A DNA stretch of 64,000 nucleotides. It comes from Guadua angustifolia (Eukaryota; Streptophyta; Magnoliopsida; Poales; Poaceae). Location of the stretch: the NCBI GenBank assembly GCA_036346375.1, contig CM070520.1, forward strand, positions 45,155,854 through 45,219,853. The letters run 5' to 3'. A model generated the notes under the pieces. The model had not been told where the DNA came from. It was given only the letters and a program-made list of their open reading frames with translations, and did no database searches. Made by a program: the position numbers and the translations under genes. This document shows positions 1-11,279 of the stretch, in pieces. Within the stretch, counting starts at the first letter, position 1. The number at the start of each line of letters is the position of its first letter.

Positions 1-165
1 AAGTGTGATCAACTTGCTAAGGACTTACTAGTTAAGTCAAATAATGGTTGCTTGTTGTGTATTGGGGTTGAGGATAGCGTGGATAAGGTCCACGCAGAGC
101 TTAGGAAGAAGTTAGAGGCCGAGTTGGTAGAATTAGAGATGCTTCTTGTGCTTCTGTGAGTCTCT
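1..165 (+). pseudogene. gag: gag C-terminal fragment (copia)
   Basis: Frame 1 reads through about 54 codons from the window edge, beginning KCDQLAKDLL and followed by a Lys/Glu/Leu-rich helical stretch (HAELRKKLEAELVELEMLL) that looks like a coiled coil. Sirevirus Gag proteins carry such a Cys-containing coiled-coil segment C-terminal to the capsid. Position upstream of the protease on the same strand supports this. From about 180 to 870 the frame is too degraded to assign: no intact zinc knuckle is visible. Confidence 0.5.
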
Positions 166-872
166 CAAATTTGAGGCAGCCGTGTATAAAGAAAAAATAT
201 GCACGCTATTGCTCGATCCTCTTCTTCTGCTCTTCTTCTACTCCTTCCCTTGCTCTTCATCGCCTCACTTTTTCGAGAGTGTCGGTATCTTATGAGCACT
301 CTTGAGAAATTTGTTGGAGGCAGAAGAAACTCAATCTCATTCTAGACCAGTCCAAAATTAGCAAATTCAATCAAGGTCTAGGATTTGATTACTTGAGAAC
401 ACGCACGGCGCATCCGCCTTGATTGTACATGCCTCCAAGAGTGGAGAGATAGTGGTAGCTCGGGGTGAGTACTCTTGTGTTTAGGTCTCTTTGGGGTTGT
501 CCATGGGACTTACGGCGAAGGGTGCTTCTCTGTCCTCCTACCTCTAGCAAGGCGAAGTATTCATGCACTTTACGTAAGAAGGATGGTCACCTAGTAGCTT
601 TACTGTTTTAGGCGCGCAAGATAATCGAGCGTGGCGTGTTGCTTCTCTTAGAGGTATTGAGGGTCATCCCAGGACTCACGAGTGCTCTAAGCGCCTGCTT
701 GCTACTAGGCAGTCGAGAGTCACTGTTTTTTGAGCGGCGTCGGGCTCGGTTTTCATCTTTGTTGATCGAGTTTTAGTCACAGGTTGCTCGTGGTCGATCT
801 TTCGCCGTCCTCTTGATATTCCTCGTTTTCCCATCGAGGTAGATATCGGCGTGAGGTGTTCGGGTAGGAGAT

Positions 873-1489
873 TTGGACGACCTCGTTGGGATGGTCGGCC
901 TTTGCACCACGGCGGGCCAAACCGATGGCAGCTCTACATCTTCTACTAGAGTTGATTCTTCCGATCTTGTGAGTCGAGCCTTCTTCCTCTGTGGTGGTTC
1001 TTTGAGGCGTCGTGTGATTGATGTTGGGTTCCCGAGTCCTCACTTTATCGATCTTGATTCTTCTCTCTCTTTTGACTTGATCGGGTTAAATCGGATGGGG
1101 AAGGGAGATGTTTGGATTGTTGACTCCGGTTGTTCTCGCCATATGACCGGAGACTCTCGTTGGTTCTCTTCCCTAGTCCGAGCCCCCGGTGATGAGTTGA
1201 TCACTTTTGGGGATGCTTCTTTAGGTAGAGTCATTGCTAAAGGTAAATGCGCATTAATAAAAATTTTATTCTTAAGGGCGTTGCCTTAGTGAGTAAGCTG
1301 CAATATAATTTTCTTTCCGTTTCTCAGCTTATCGATGACTCTTTCGAGGTAAGCTTTAAGAGCAATGCTTGTAGAATCCTCGATTCATCAGGAGAGTTAG
1401 TTTGCAGGATTTCTAGATTTGGGAGGGTCTTTCGTGCTGATTTTTCTGTTTCTTCTGGAGACTCTCTTGGTGTTTGATTATACGAGTCC
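873..1489 (+). pseudogene. pol: copia aspartic protease and start of GAG-pre-integrase
   Basis: An open frame at 873-1289 carries the retropepsin active site as VDSGCSRHMTGD near 1118-1150, preceded by MGKGDVWI and followed by the flap-like GDELITFGDASLGRVIAKG. After a frameshift near 1245-1290 the next frame (1247-1477) continues with YNFLSVSQLIDD, a motif typical of copia polyproteins between protease and integrase. The part before 1090 of the same open frame has no recognisable domain. This would release Gag and Pol from the precursor, but the frameshift makes it non-functional. Confidence 0.7.
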
Positions 1490-2260
1490 GTGATCTCTCC
1501 TTCGGCATAGGAGACTTGGTCACATTGGTTTTGATCATTTGACGAGTTAGCGTGCGATCTTATTAAGTGGTTTGCCCAAACTCAAGATGGTCAAAGACTT
1601 AGTTTGCTCTCCTGCCGACATGGCAAGATAGTTCTTGCTTCTCATCCTCCGATCACCGTAGTGATGGTGATGCACCAGACAGCTTTTACACATGGACACT
1701 TGTTGGTCGGCTAGAGTCTTGATCGGCGGGAGGAAGTGGTATGTCCTTGTCATTGTTGATGATTTTTGAGATATTCTTGGGTATTTTCATGGCCTCGAAG
1801 GATGAGACTTTTTCTCACTTTAGGGGATTGGTTAGTAGGTTGTCTGTTGAGCTCCCGGTGCATTACGAGCTATCTGCATGATAATGGCACCGAGTTCAAA
1901 ATTCCTACTTTGAGAGTTTCTGTGGAGTCAGGGTTAGAGCATCTGTTCTCCTCTCCATCGTCCCTCAACAAAATGGCGTAGTGGAAAGGAAGAATAGGAC
2001 CACGGTTGAGATGGCGGGACGATGCTAGATAGTCTGATGCTCCTAGGAAGTTTTGAAATGAGGCTATAGCTATTGCTTGTCATGTTTCCAATCGCGTTTT
2101 CTTGAGAGCACATTTGCATCGCACTTCTTATGAGTTGAGGTATGGTAAAGCCGGTGTTTCTCATTTTCGCGTTTTTGGTTGCAAGTGTTTCATCTTGAAG
2201 TCACAGTAACCTAGATAAGTTTGAGTCTCGTTCTTGATGGTATTTTTTACGGGTTACTCG
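1490..2260 (+). pseudogene. pol: copia integrase remnant
   Basis: Fragments in changing frames match the copia integrase: a catalytic-core segment with DNGTEF near 1880, a segment reading NGVVERKNRTTVEM near 1972-2010 (this includes the conserved catalytic Glu region), then a stretch resembling the Cys-containing FGCKCF segment near 2170-2200. Several frameshifts and stops separate the pieces. The HHCC zinc-binding part before the core is hard to follow. The enzyme would have joined element cDNA to chromosomal DNA. It is broken here. Confidence 0.6.
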
Positions 2261-2689
2261 GCGTCTTCTCGTAGCTATAAGTGCAGGTTGTGATGCGAAT
2301 AGGATCATAGAGACTGTGACATGACCTTTGATGAGGCTAGCCGGAGAGCTAGACACGATATTTGAGCTCTTCTTATCCCTCAAGACCATCTTTGTAGAGG
2401 ATGAGGATGATGGAGATGATGGTGTTCCACGATCCAGTTCCTCTACACGAGATGCCTCCTGTTTCTATTTACGCACCTCGGGAAGACCAACCCTTGCCTT
2501 GAACTCTTCTTGGTGAGTGGCTCTGTTCCTACCTCTTCTCCTCAAGAGGTAGAGGCCACTCTATACAGTCCTCCACGACACATTCAGCGTTCTCATCCAC
2601 CGAGCGGATCATTGGTGATCTATTCGGCGTGTTCTGCGCTCAAAATCAGCTTATCTTCTTTCCGCCTTCACTCTGCCTTTGTTGCCTCT

Positions 2690-3745
2690 TTTGAGCCAAA
2701 GGATGTTACTCATGCATTATCCGATGAATCATGGATTAATGCTATGCATGAGCTGGAAAACTTTGAGAGGAACAAAGTTTGGCGACTTGTAAACCCCATC
2801 TGGTCATAATGTCATTGGGACCAAGTGGGTGTTCAAAAACAAGCAGTGAGGATGGGGTTATCGTTACAACAAGGCTAGGCTAGTTGCACGGGCTTCACTC
2901 GAGGTTGAGGTCTTGACTTTGAGGAGACCTTTGCCCTATAGCTAGACTAGAGGCAATTAGAATCTGCTTGCATTCTCTGCATCGGGGCTTCAAGCTCTAT
3001 CAAATGGATGTCAAGAGTGCATTTCTCAATGGCTTCATTGAGGAAGAGGTGTATGTCAAGCAACCTCCGAGTTTGAGAACCCCAAATACCGAACCATGTC
3101 TACAAGCTTTCCAAAGCCTTGTATGGACTTAAGCAAGCCCTTAGAGCTTGGTATGAGAGGCTTAAGTCCTATCTTCTCGGTCATGGTTTCAAAATGGGTA
3201 TAGTAGACAAAACTCTATTCATCGACACGGGATTCTCATTTTCTTCTCGTCGATTTATATGGGCGATATTATCTTTAGTGGCTCATCTCAATCTCTTGTG
3301 TCTCATTTTTACGAGGTGATGAGCACAGAATTTGAGATGAGTATGATGGGTGAGTTGAGCTACTTTCTCGGCTTCCAAATCAAGCGGACTCGGGAGGTAC
3401 TTTCTGCACCAAGGTAAGTATACTCGGGACCTCTGAGGCGGTTTGATATGTCGATGGAAAGCCTTTGATGACTCCTATGGCCTGCTAGCTGTCCTTGAGC
3501 CCGATGAGGATGGTGAGCCTTCTTGATCAAAAGGAGTTTGAACATGATTGGCTCTCTCTTGTACCTTCTTGCCTCATGTGGGGACATACACTTTCTTTGT
3601 GTATGTGTGCTCGCTTCAGAGCTTCTCCTCGCGTCTCTCATCGCCAGGCGGTGAAGCGCATCTTGAGTACCTTGAGCTACCATTGATTATGGTATTTGGT
3701 ACTCTTCTTCCTCTTGTCTATCCCTTAGAGCCTTTTCGATCTTGA
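2690..3745 (+). pseudogene. pol: copia reverse transcriptase remnant
   Basis: Frame fragments in order: DESWINAMHELENFERNKVW at about 2725-2785, the start of the copia RT domain; YQMDVKSAFLNG at about 2998-3035, holding the first catalytic Asp; ALYGLKQALRAWYERLKSYL at 3116-3175; FEMSMMGELSYFLGFQIK near 3331-3385; and CMCARFRASPRVSH near 3602-3645. At least four frameshifts break the domain, and the expected YVDD catalytic box near 3245-3275 is not readable in one frame (VDLYGRYYL-like sequence instead). Confidence 0.75.
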
Positions 3746-4170
3746 CTTTCTTTGGTAGGATAGATAGGAAAAACACTTACGCACTTGCCAATTCATTGGC
3801 ACTTCTCTTGTTTCTTAGTCATCTAAGAAGCGATCAGGAGTTACACGATCCTTCTTTGAGGCGAGTATGTTCTTTGCTGACCGATTCTTTGTAGCAGTGC
3901 TCTGGATGAGATCGACCTTGCGGGACTTTGGGTTGGAGATAGAGAGTGTTCCACTTTTACGTGATAACATACGCTATTTGCATTGCCAGAACCCGTCTGA
4001 CACTCCGGACCAAGCACATTGATATTAGATATCACTTCCTTAGAGACCATGTGGAGAAAGGAGACATAGTGCTTGGTTTGTGGAAGTGACCACCGGTTGG
4101 CGATATCTTTCTGAAGCCTTTGGATAGCTCTAGGTTTGTTGCCTTGAGGAGTGAGCTTGGAGTTGTGTGC
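3746..4170 (+). pseudogene. pol: copia RNase H remnant (end of pol)
   Basis: The segment at about 3985-4075 reads TRHIDIRYHFLRDHVEKGDI, the conserved C-terminal RNase H stretch of copia elements. About 30 bases later the frame continues LKPLDSSRFVALRSELGV, the normal last residues of the polyprotein. It is equivalent to the intact segment of the second Sirevirus at 48982-49278 on the other strand. Frameshifts upstream make it non-functional. Confidence 0.7.
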
Positions 4171-5944
4171 CCTTACGACATACGTGAGGGGCCGATCTGT
4201 ATATTATGTATTATATTTTATTTCAGTTTTACTTTCTTTTATATTGCTCTTGGGTGCTTATGGGTTTTATTCCTTAGAGTTATGAGTTCACTTCACTTAG
4301 ACTTGGCATGTTTTGCATGGACCTCTTATCTTGTGCTTTAGGTTGCTATCATGCTTAATTAGTTTCTCTCTTCTCTCTAGGTTGAGTTTCCTCACGGTCT
4401 TATAAGTCTAGCGGTGTTGGGCCCCACAGGTAGGCAGTGCTGTGCACTCCTTAGTTTGGGATCTAGAGGCAGCTTTCCTATGTTAGTCATTGTGAAAATG
4501 AGAGCGAGTCTGAGCCATAGTGTTCTCTACCATCTTTTCTATACTCTATAGCCACCCGATTCGCGGTTTCTTGACTTCTTCCCTCCATTACGTGTTTACG
4601 GCTTTAATTGAGTTCTTTTGATCTTTCTTGAGCTTAATCTTGCTAATAACTCAATTTGAACCAGATTTGTGCTTAAAATGAAATCACATGTTGAGGGGAG
4701 TTTAAAATCTATCTCATGCATTGCATATAGACTTGACTTTTCATTTTGTGAGCTTTGTCTATTATGCACATGATCCATGTTTCATTTTATACACCTTGCT
4801 ATATTATGAAGAATTACTTGCTTAGATATGTCCAAGTTCATTTATCTGCTAAGCTTACAAAAATTGAAAAATGAGCGTTAAAAGAAAAACTTGATAAAAC
4901 ATGTTGCATTTACTTGCTAAGTTTCTTCTCTAGGTGTATTTGCCATGATTTGTGAAATTCGAATTCTTTAGAGTCCCTATAGCAACTTGGGTGAATCTTG
5001 TTTGATCCATACTTGAGTCCTTCACTAGCTTAACATGAAAATGCTAAAATGAAAGTGAAGCAAAATTGACTCTTTTTGTACGCATTAGACTCAACACTTC
5101 ACATTCACAAGAAGGCTTCTCATTGCACTTGAGATGAACTTGGAATGTGTTGTGTATGACCAAGATCATTCTCTTAAGAGTCCCTCTTGAGATGATCGAT
5201 TATGGCTTGAGTCAATTGCTTTAAAAATGCAAAAAAAAAACATATGTGGGTAAAGAATGCAAATAATGTCAAACATTTGCACCCCGCTATGTCTTTCAAA
5301 GATTCAAAGAAAAATTTGCATACAATGAAAAAAAAGGCTTGAAAGACCTTATGTGCACTTCTAGATTCCCCAAAGTGTTGAGTAGGTTGAACTCTAGGTT
5401 TTCCATTTGATCCTTTGAATGGCTTTGCTTCTAGTTTTGAAACTAATGACAAGTGTTGCTCATGTTCAATCATGCTAAAAATGACATGGTTTTAATTAAA
5501 TCTTGCTAGTAAAATGATTATTTGCACTTGGACATGCCTTAGCTTAGTCTATTTTTGCCATAACTTCGCTTGGTGTCATAACTTGTCTTGTTGGTCACAT
5601 GGATAATATTCAAAGCTCCCTTAGGCTGCATTACTTGCATAAAAACAACAAAAAAAGGGGGAGAAAAGAAAATATCACCTTGATGCCTATATTGCCAAAA
5701 GGGGGAGAAATCGTAGAAAAGGCATCATTTTGCACTTGATTCTTCTTACTTGATTCTTCTTTCTTATGAACTTTGTTAATCTTTGCTATCGTTCATAGAT
5801 CATAAGTTGCCAATTTGATCATGTTCTTCATTTCTATTTCTTTGATCAAGTTTGGCTTTGCATTCAAATTGCTTTCTTCTCTTTCTTCAAACTCAATACT
5901 TATGCCTTTTCATGTGTTTGTCAATATACTCATCAAGGGGAGAT
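4171..5944 (+). other. Non-coding region between pol and 3' LTR with repeated polypurine tracts
   Basis: No ORF here is supported. The sequence is AT-rich with many TTGATCA- and CTTGACTT-like words. Three plus-strand purine tracts of PPT type lie at 5651-5672 (A-run then GGGGGAGAAAAG), 5697-5710 (AAAAGGGGGAGAAA) and 5935-5943 (AAGGGGAGA). The last abuts the LTR start and is the likely true PPT. Multiple PPT copies upstream of the 3' LTR are a known Sirevirus trait. Confidence 0.65.
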
Positions 5945-6432
5945 TGAAAGACCATGTGGAGGTCTATCCTTGTGTGTGATGAGTAATTGACAAGATTTGA
6001 GATTGGATTGATTTGAAATTGAGTTTGATTTGAATTGGATCTTCAAATTGAAGCAATTTGAGTGTTGGTTGCTTTTCCTAGTGCTACTGGCCTAGGGGCG
6101 ATAATCTTGGACCATTGAGCATAATTATGATTGATTAATGATTTTGTTTGATGCAATGCACTCATGTGAGTGGTTGCATGGATTGACTTTGAGTCAAGTC
6201 GTGGACTTGTGCTCGGATCGTTGTTTGTTTATTAGGTGTGCGGTGTTGCTCGAGGGCTGACGTGGTCGATGTGGGACGGAACTAGGTTCATAGAGGCGAG
6301 GTTCGGACTAGGTTCAAGGAGAATCGAGGTCTGGTGGTCGAGGATGTCATGCGGGGCGTTAGGGCTAGAAGAAGGTGCACACGAAGGCTGGTTAGTCACG
6401 TGTGTGTGCGGCGGGTGGGCGTCTGGCGTGCA

Positions 6433-6512
6433 ATGTATTGGGCCATGTTGGGCCAAGTGGAATTATATACAAAGCTGTATTGGGCCATGTTGGGGCCAAG
6501 TGGAGTTAATAT
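6433..6512 (+). repeat. Duplicated U3 block upstream of the LTR TATA box
   Basis: A block beginning GTATTGGGCCATGTTGGG and ending CCAAGTGGAATTA/GAGTTA occurs twice in tandem with a short spacer, about 44 bp apart, ending some 25 bp before the TATA box. Duplicated U3 blocks often act as enhancers in LTR elements. That role is inference here. Confidence 0.6.
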
Positions 6513-6537
6513 CTGAATTCTTTATGGTTGCTCAAGA

Positions 6538-6547
6538 TATAAATAGG
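6538..6547 (+). promoter_or_regulatory. LTR TATA box
   Basis: TATAAATAGG lies in the first half of the LTR and is preceded by a duplicated ~36-bp block (6433-6512). This is the expected position of the Pol II promoter that drives element transcription. An AATAAA at 6621-6626 could be the poly(A) signal, giving a short R region. The assignment rests on sequence and position only. Confidence 0.55.
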
Positions 6548-7127
6548 GAGTGTCTCTGTTTATGGGAGCAAGAAATTAGGGTTTGTACTCTTTGGTGTTG
6601 GAGTACTGTTAGACAAAAGAAATAAAGAGGCTTTTTGCGGCGGCTGTGTTGCCGTTTTTCATTGCGGCGTGAGCGACGGCTTTTACTTTTGGCGCCGGCG
6701 TGCTCCCGTATCTGCGGCTGGTTTTTACGGTGGCCGAAGTTCCAGCGTTGGTAGCCGCATGCATGCAAGCAGAGGATCTTAAGCATCTCGATGATGTGTC
6801 TCTCGGGTTGGAATTGATTGTTGAAGACATACTGCACAAACGTCCTCCTTGTTCAACACGTACATCTGCTGCCCTGGCGTAGTCAGGTTTTAGGCAAAGA
6901 TTTTGTCGAGTGACTTCATGCAAAGGAGCTGGCAACTAGAAAGTTTTTGTGTGACGGCTGGAAAGCATCTTGAAGTTCCTGGCTTCGAATTGTCCTCACA
7001 TGCATGAGCCGCATAGAAAGAACAAGAGATTGAAGATCGCTATTCGTTTGGTCTGTCGCTGCAACAATTTTCGTCCGGAGTTTGACCTACTGCAAAAGAG
7101 TCATCTTGCGAAGGTCATATCTCCAGA

Positions 7128-7480
7128 TCCGTAAATCCGATTGAGTTGATTTTTATTGCATTAATTTCACAATTGACTGTAGTCTGTTCAGTTAAAATTT
7201 CATATCGATCTAATGGTGGGATCTTCAGTAATTACTATTTTGGTGAACGGGTGTCAGTCTATTTTTTATTTGATCCGGTATCTGATTCAGTAAAATTGCG
7301 AGCATAATAACATTAGATCCGTAGATCCAATCAGATTGATTCTTCTTGTGTTAGTTTTGGATTTGAATCTAGTTTATACAGTTAAAATTTTACATCAATC
7401 CGACGGTTGGATCTTCGGTAATTACAGTTTTAGTGAACGTCGGTTAATCTGTTTTTTGTTGAAACCGAGAGCAATATTTC
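7128..7480 (+). repeat. Diverged direct duplication inside the LTR
   Basis: Two similar blocks of about 180 bp run from about 7128 and about 7316. Both contain ATCCGTA(A/G)ATCC, a GTTGATT/GATTGATT segment, CAGTTAAAATTT, a GG(T/G)TGGATCTTC-like segment (GGTGGGATCTTC in copy 1) and GTAATTAC. They lie in the downstream half of the LTR and explain part of its length. Confidence 0.6.
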
Positions 7481-7581
7481 ATAATTAATTTAGGGGGTTT
7501 TGTGAATCAAGAAAATTTTGATTTTATCTTCCGCTCAATCATTCACCCCCCCCCCTCTAATTGTCGCCATCCGATCCTACA

Positions 7582-9081
7582 ATTAGATTGCATGCTATTT
7601 TGGTTTACTTTATCACTTGTTATTTTATGAGTACAAATGATTTTGACCTAGATTGGGATTTAGATATTATATCCTCTTGAATTACACCCTACCTTGTTAA
7701 ATTGTATGCCATGATCCACTTGTCACCCTAGGTTGGTTAATTATAGTTGGTTAATAGAAAATCAACATGGATGGTTAGACGAATTAGAGATGCTTAGCCA
7801 TGCCACGTCATCACATGTTCATGAGATATTGTTTAATAATCTTGACTAAAGAATATGGAGCGATGATGATAACTTGTGGGCCATGTGTGGTAGCACAAAG
7901 AGATTGAGTTGTTGTGACAGTGAGTCACGCATAGCGATGTTGATTTAATGAAAAGCACGTGGTGCTTGGTAACCAACCGGAGGGTAATCACTTTAGATTA
8001 AAGCAAGTGGAAGGGGCAAGTATGCCAAGGTGGGCTCGATGGGCAGAGGGTATGTGTATGTCTTGCTTTAATCAATCTTAAGGACTTAACCTTGCGAGCA
8101 TTTGACTGAGTTAAACTTGCGACCACACGTCTGTTATGGGGCACCTAGTGACTAATTTGCAAATGCTTAACTTAAGTGCTATCTTGGTGGTGTGAGTCGG
8201 GTATTACGGAGGAAACTCACATGGCGCAAGAGGGGGCCTGTTGCGGTGGTTTTAGCCCTTGATGTTGAAACCTTAGCGGGTATGCTTGGGTTAACGGGAT
8301 GCATTGTAAAGGCTTTGTTATAATCGTTACTTTGTGTGGTGCATGGTTATATCGTGTGGGTAAAGTGCATAACCTCTGCGAGTGTACAAACTATTAGGAT
8401 AGCCGTGCTCACGGTATTGAGCAATGCTAAAATTACAGATCAAGGGTAGTTAATTAAAACTTGTCAACTGGATGGGATGGCAGGATGCCATGTGGATAAT
8501 TGAACTTGGTTTAGGATGGAAACTTGGGTTATTTGAGAACCACTGAATCTATTTACTTGTTATTATTTGTTTTATTGTCTTTTTCAATCTATGTGCCGTA
8601 TTGTTCTTAAATCTTTCTTTCGCTTATGAGCCACTTAGCCATTCCTTTGGAATAAGCCTGCATATAGTTATAATAGAATTGCATTCTGTGCACAACTTGT
8701 TGAGTATGTGTTGGTGTACTCACCCTTGCTTACAATCCAACAAGAGTGGAGGAGTCATCGCCTGTGCTTGAGGAGGCCTTTCGGTGGGCCGCGAGTCACT
8801 AGGCCAAGCCTTGTCGATCTGTGGTGTCTTGATGAGTCACTCGTCTTCTCTGATTTTCCATTGCATTTGTCTTATTTTATCTTAGTCTTGCCTATGAGGC
8901 CTAATAAATGTAAGTGATCATAAGATCATACACTAGTTACATTAAATAAATGAAGTCTTATTATTATTATCATTGTGTATGATGTGATGCTTACCGATGT
9001 TAAGCCGTGTGCACTAAGCGTTGATCACAGGAATAGTCGCGGCATACGGTGGATCCGAATTGGTGGATTCGGGTCCCGACA
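7582..9081 (+). repeat. 3' portion of a long Ty3/gypsy LTR (+ strand)
   Basis: The right end reads GGGTCCCGACA, the reverse complement of the TGTCGGGACCC end of the LTRs at 17084 and 37662. Internal blocks also match those LTRs in reverse: CATAACCTCTGCGAGTGTAC at about 8370, GATAGCCGTGCTCACGG at about 8400, and the GAGTA...TACTCACCC hairpin at 8702-8721. The GC-rich 5' part of the family is missing. It abuts the Sirevirus LTR on the left and a gypsy RT fragment on the right. No coding sequence is seen. Confidence 0.7.
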
Positions 9082-9830
9082 CAAGTGCTTCGAACTCATC
9101 AGTTCTTTGTCATACGATCGAAGTGCTCATTTGCTCAGACAAGCTTAGAATACTTGGGACATATTATATTTGATCAAGGGTGGCTGCTGATCCCAAGAAA
9201 ACGCAAGTCATGCTGGAGTGGCCACGGCCAAGAAATTTCACGGAATTACGTGGTTTCACAGGATTAGCTTGGGTATTATAGAAAATTTGTTGAATTATGG
9301 CATTATTGCAAAACCGTGACCAATCTGCTGAAAAAGAAAAGTTATGCATGGAATGATTCAGTAGAACAAGCATTTCTTCAATTTGAAAATATCTCGGCCA
9401 CTACTCTGTCTTTGAAGTTGCGACTTGAACAAGCTTTTGAGCGGAGAGCGGATGCTGTGATAATGGTATTAGTGCGGTCTGATTCAACGAGGACACCCGA
9501 TAGCCTTTTTCGATAAAGCATTGAGTGAGGCGCACAAGCATTTATCTATATATGAGAAGGAGTTTTTAGCACTTATGTTGGCTGTGGAAAAATGGAGAAT
9601 CTATTTGCAACGTAAGGAGTTTGTGATTGAGCGGATCATCGCGGTTTGTGTTATCTGGATGACCAACAACTCCAATCCGACATGCAACGTAAAGCTATGA
9701 CCAGATTAATGGGACTTTGGTTTCGTATAGTCTCTGAAAAAGGTAGAGACAACATTGTGGCGATGCCTTTGTCGGGTGGGGCGGTTGATGGAGATGCTTG
9801 AGGTTGATCGAGCTACTACCGAAATAGATG
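9082..9830 (+). pseudogene. pol: gypsy RT C-terminus and RNase H remnant
   Basis: From about 9085 a frame reads LRTHQFF then SKCSFAQTSLEYLGHIIFDQG, the conserved end of the RT palm/thumb. After a frameshift it continues NFTELRGFTGL-like and KTVTNLLKKKSYAWNDSVEQAF, the RT/RNase H connection. Near 9515-9610 another frame gives FDKALSEAHKHLSIYEKEFLALMLAVEKWRIYLQ, split over frames, which is the RNase H core with its conserved YEKE. At least four frameshifts are present. Confidence 0.7.
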
Positions 9831-9879
9831 CGAAGTCTTAAATTAGTATGTTCTGGACCAACTAGCACAGCAAAAACTC

Positions 9880-11261
9880 ACACAACTTGCGTTGCACAGC
9901 CCAGATGACCATGGCTATGAATTAAGCCAAGGACTCATCCGAAAGAATGGCAAAGTGTGGATAGGGGATAATTCTACTTTACAAACCAAGTTATTGGCTG
10001 CATTTCACTCCAGTGCGATTGGGGGACATTCGGGCATCCAAGCCACTTACCAGAGATTAAACAAGCTTTTCTATTGGCATGGAATGAGGCAATCGGTGGA
10101 AGATTTTGTGAAACAATGCAAAGAATGTCAATGCGTAAAAGGGGAACATTCCAAATCAGCCGGACTACTTCAACCCTAACCTATTCCACAAGCAGCATGG
10201 CTTGACTTAACCATGGATTTCATTGAAGGTTTGCCGTTATCAGAGGGCGGTTCTAATGTCATTATGGTTGTGGTGAACCATTTTTCCAAGTATGCTCATT
10301 TTGTGCCTCTTAAACACCCGTTTCTGCTCAAGGAGTCGCTAAATTGTTCCTGGAACATATTGTGAAACTGCATGGAGTTCCACTGTCCATTACGTCAGAT
10401 AGGGACAGAGTTTTTACAAGTGCCTTTTGGTGGGAATTGTTCACAGCATTAGGCACCAAACTGCAGTACAACACTTCCTATCATCCACAGACGAATGGTC
10501 AAAGCGAACGTGTCAATCAGTGTTTGGAGATGTACCTTCGTTGTGCAATTCATGAGACACCAAAGAAATGGAAATCTTGGCTTGCATTAGCTGAATTTTA
10601 GTATAATACGAACTTCCATTCTTCCTTGGGTTGTTCACCTTTTAAAGCTTTATATGGGGTGGAGCCGAATTATGGAGCTATGCCTGTCATACTTGGTCAG
10701 AACTCCGAAGATGTTACTCATTATCTTCAAGCTAGGGAGGAGTATAATGCATTGCTTAAACAACAGTTGGCGCGTGCTCAGAACAGAATAAAAATTCAGG
10801 CTGACAAAAATCGACAAGAATGACACTTTCAAGTTGGTGAACAAGTTTTACTCAAGTTACAGCCATATGCACAGAGTTCTTTGGTCAATAGACCCTACCC
10901 CAAATTGGCTTATAAGTATTACGGTCCATTTCAAGTGATTCAGAAGATTGGATAGGTAGCTTATCAATTGGAATTACCACCGGACAATCACATTCATTTA
11001 GTTTTTCAAGTCTCCTAGTTGAAAGCGTTTACTCCCAATTTCTCTCCTGTATTTGTGGAGTTGCCTAAAGTGGCTGAATTGGATGTGAAGAATACAGAGC
11101 CCGAAGAGATTCTGGAAAGAAGATTGGTGAAGAAAGGGAGTGCGGTAGTGGTTCAAGGCCTGATCAAATGGAAAGGTTTGCCGAGTGATGTGGCAACTTG
11201 GAAAGATTTGAGTGTTCTGCAAAACAGGTTCCTGCTGCCATTGCTTGGGGTTAAGCAATGA
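9880..11261 (+). pseudogene. pol: gypsy integrase with chromodomain, interrupted by stop codons
   Basis: A single frame can be followed through most of the region with in-frame stops. The HHCC finger is at about 9990-10140 (HSSAIGGHSG, then CKECQCVKG). The catalytic core has TMDFIEGLP near 10210, TSDRDRVF near 10395 and GQSERVNQ near 10498, so D, D and E are all present. The GPF(Q)VI and VAYQLELP segment lies near 10920-10990, and a chromodomain (EEILERRLVKKGSAVV, then IKWKGLPSDVATW) at about 11100-11215. Stops fall near 10180, 10600, 10822, 10955 and 11017. The chromodomain would direct integration to modified histones. It is intact apart from the upstream stops. Confidence 0.8.
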
Positions 11262-11264
11262 ATT

Positions 11265-11279
11265 CGGGCGGAGGGGTGG
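11265..11279 (+). promoter_or_regulatory. Polypurine tract of the chromovirus
   Basis: CGGGCGGAGGGGTGG lies directly before a TGTAACGG LTR start and four bases after the integrase stop codon. It is the expected plus-strand primer for cDNA synthesis. Confidence 0.55.

Larger units (their letters stand above)
1..7581 (+). mobile_element. Ty1/copia retrotransposon, Sirevirus-like, degenerate, 5' end outside window
   Basis: Remnants appear in copia order on +: gag tail, protease (DSGCSRHMTG), integrase (LHDNGTEF, VVERKNR), reverse transcriptase (YQMDVKSAFLNG, ALYGLKQA), RNase H (RHIDIRYHFLRDHV), a long non-coding stretch with several purine tracts, then a 1.6-kb LTR. Protease before integrase before RT is diagnostic of copia. 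The long region between pol and LTR, the repeated purine tracts and an LTR ending in a C-run followed by GATCCTACA fit Sireviruses. Every reading frame is broken by multiple indels, so the copy is dead. The 5' LTR, primer-binding site and most of gag lie left of the window. Confidence 0.85.
5945..7581 (+). repeat. 3' LTR of the left Sirevirus-like element
   Basis: It starts TGAAAGACC directly after a purine tract and ends GATCCTACA, after a C-run followed by a CTAATTGTCGCC spacer. The minus-strand Sirevirus LTR at 44261-45729 has the same ends (TGTAGGATC when read from its right end in +, TGAAAG start), so the borders agree. Length about 1637 bp. It holds a TATA box, a possible poly(A) signal and two internal duplications listed separately. 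Confidence 0.75.

Noticed and set aside
6236..6625. 129-codon + frame rich in Trp and Gly
   Set aside because: It is inside the Sirevirus LTR, crosses the TATA box and a tandem duplication, and has no domain.
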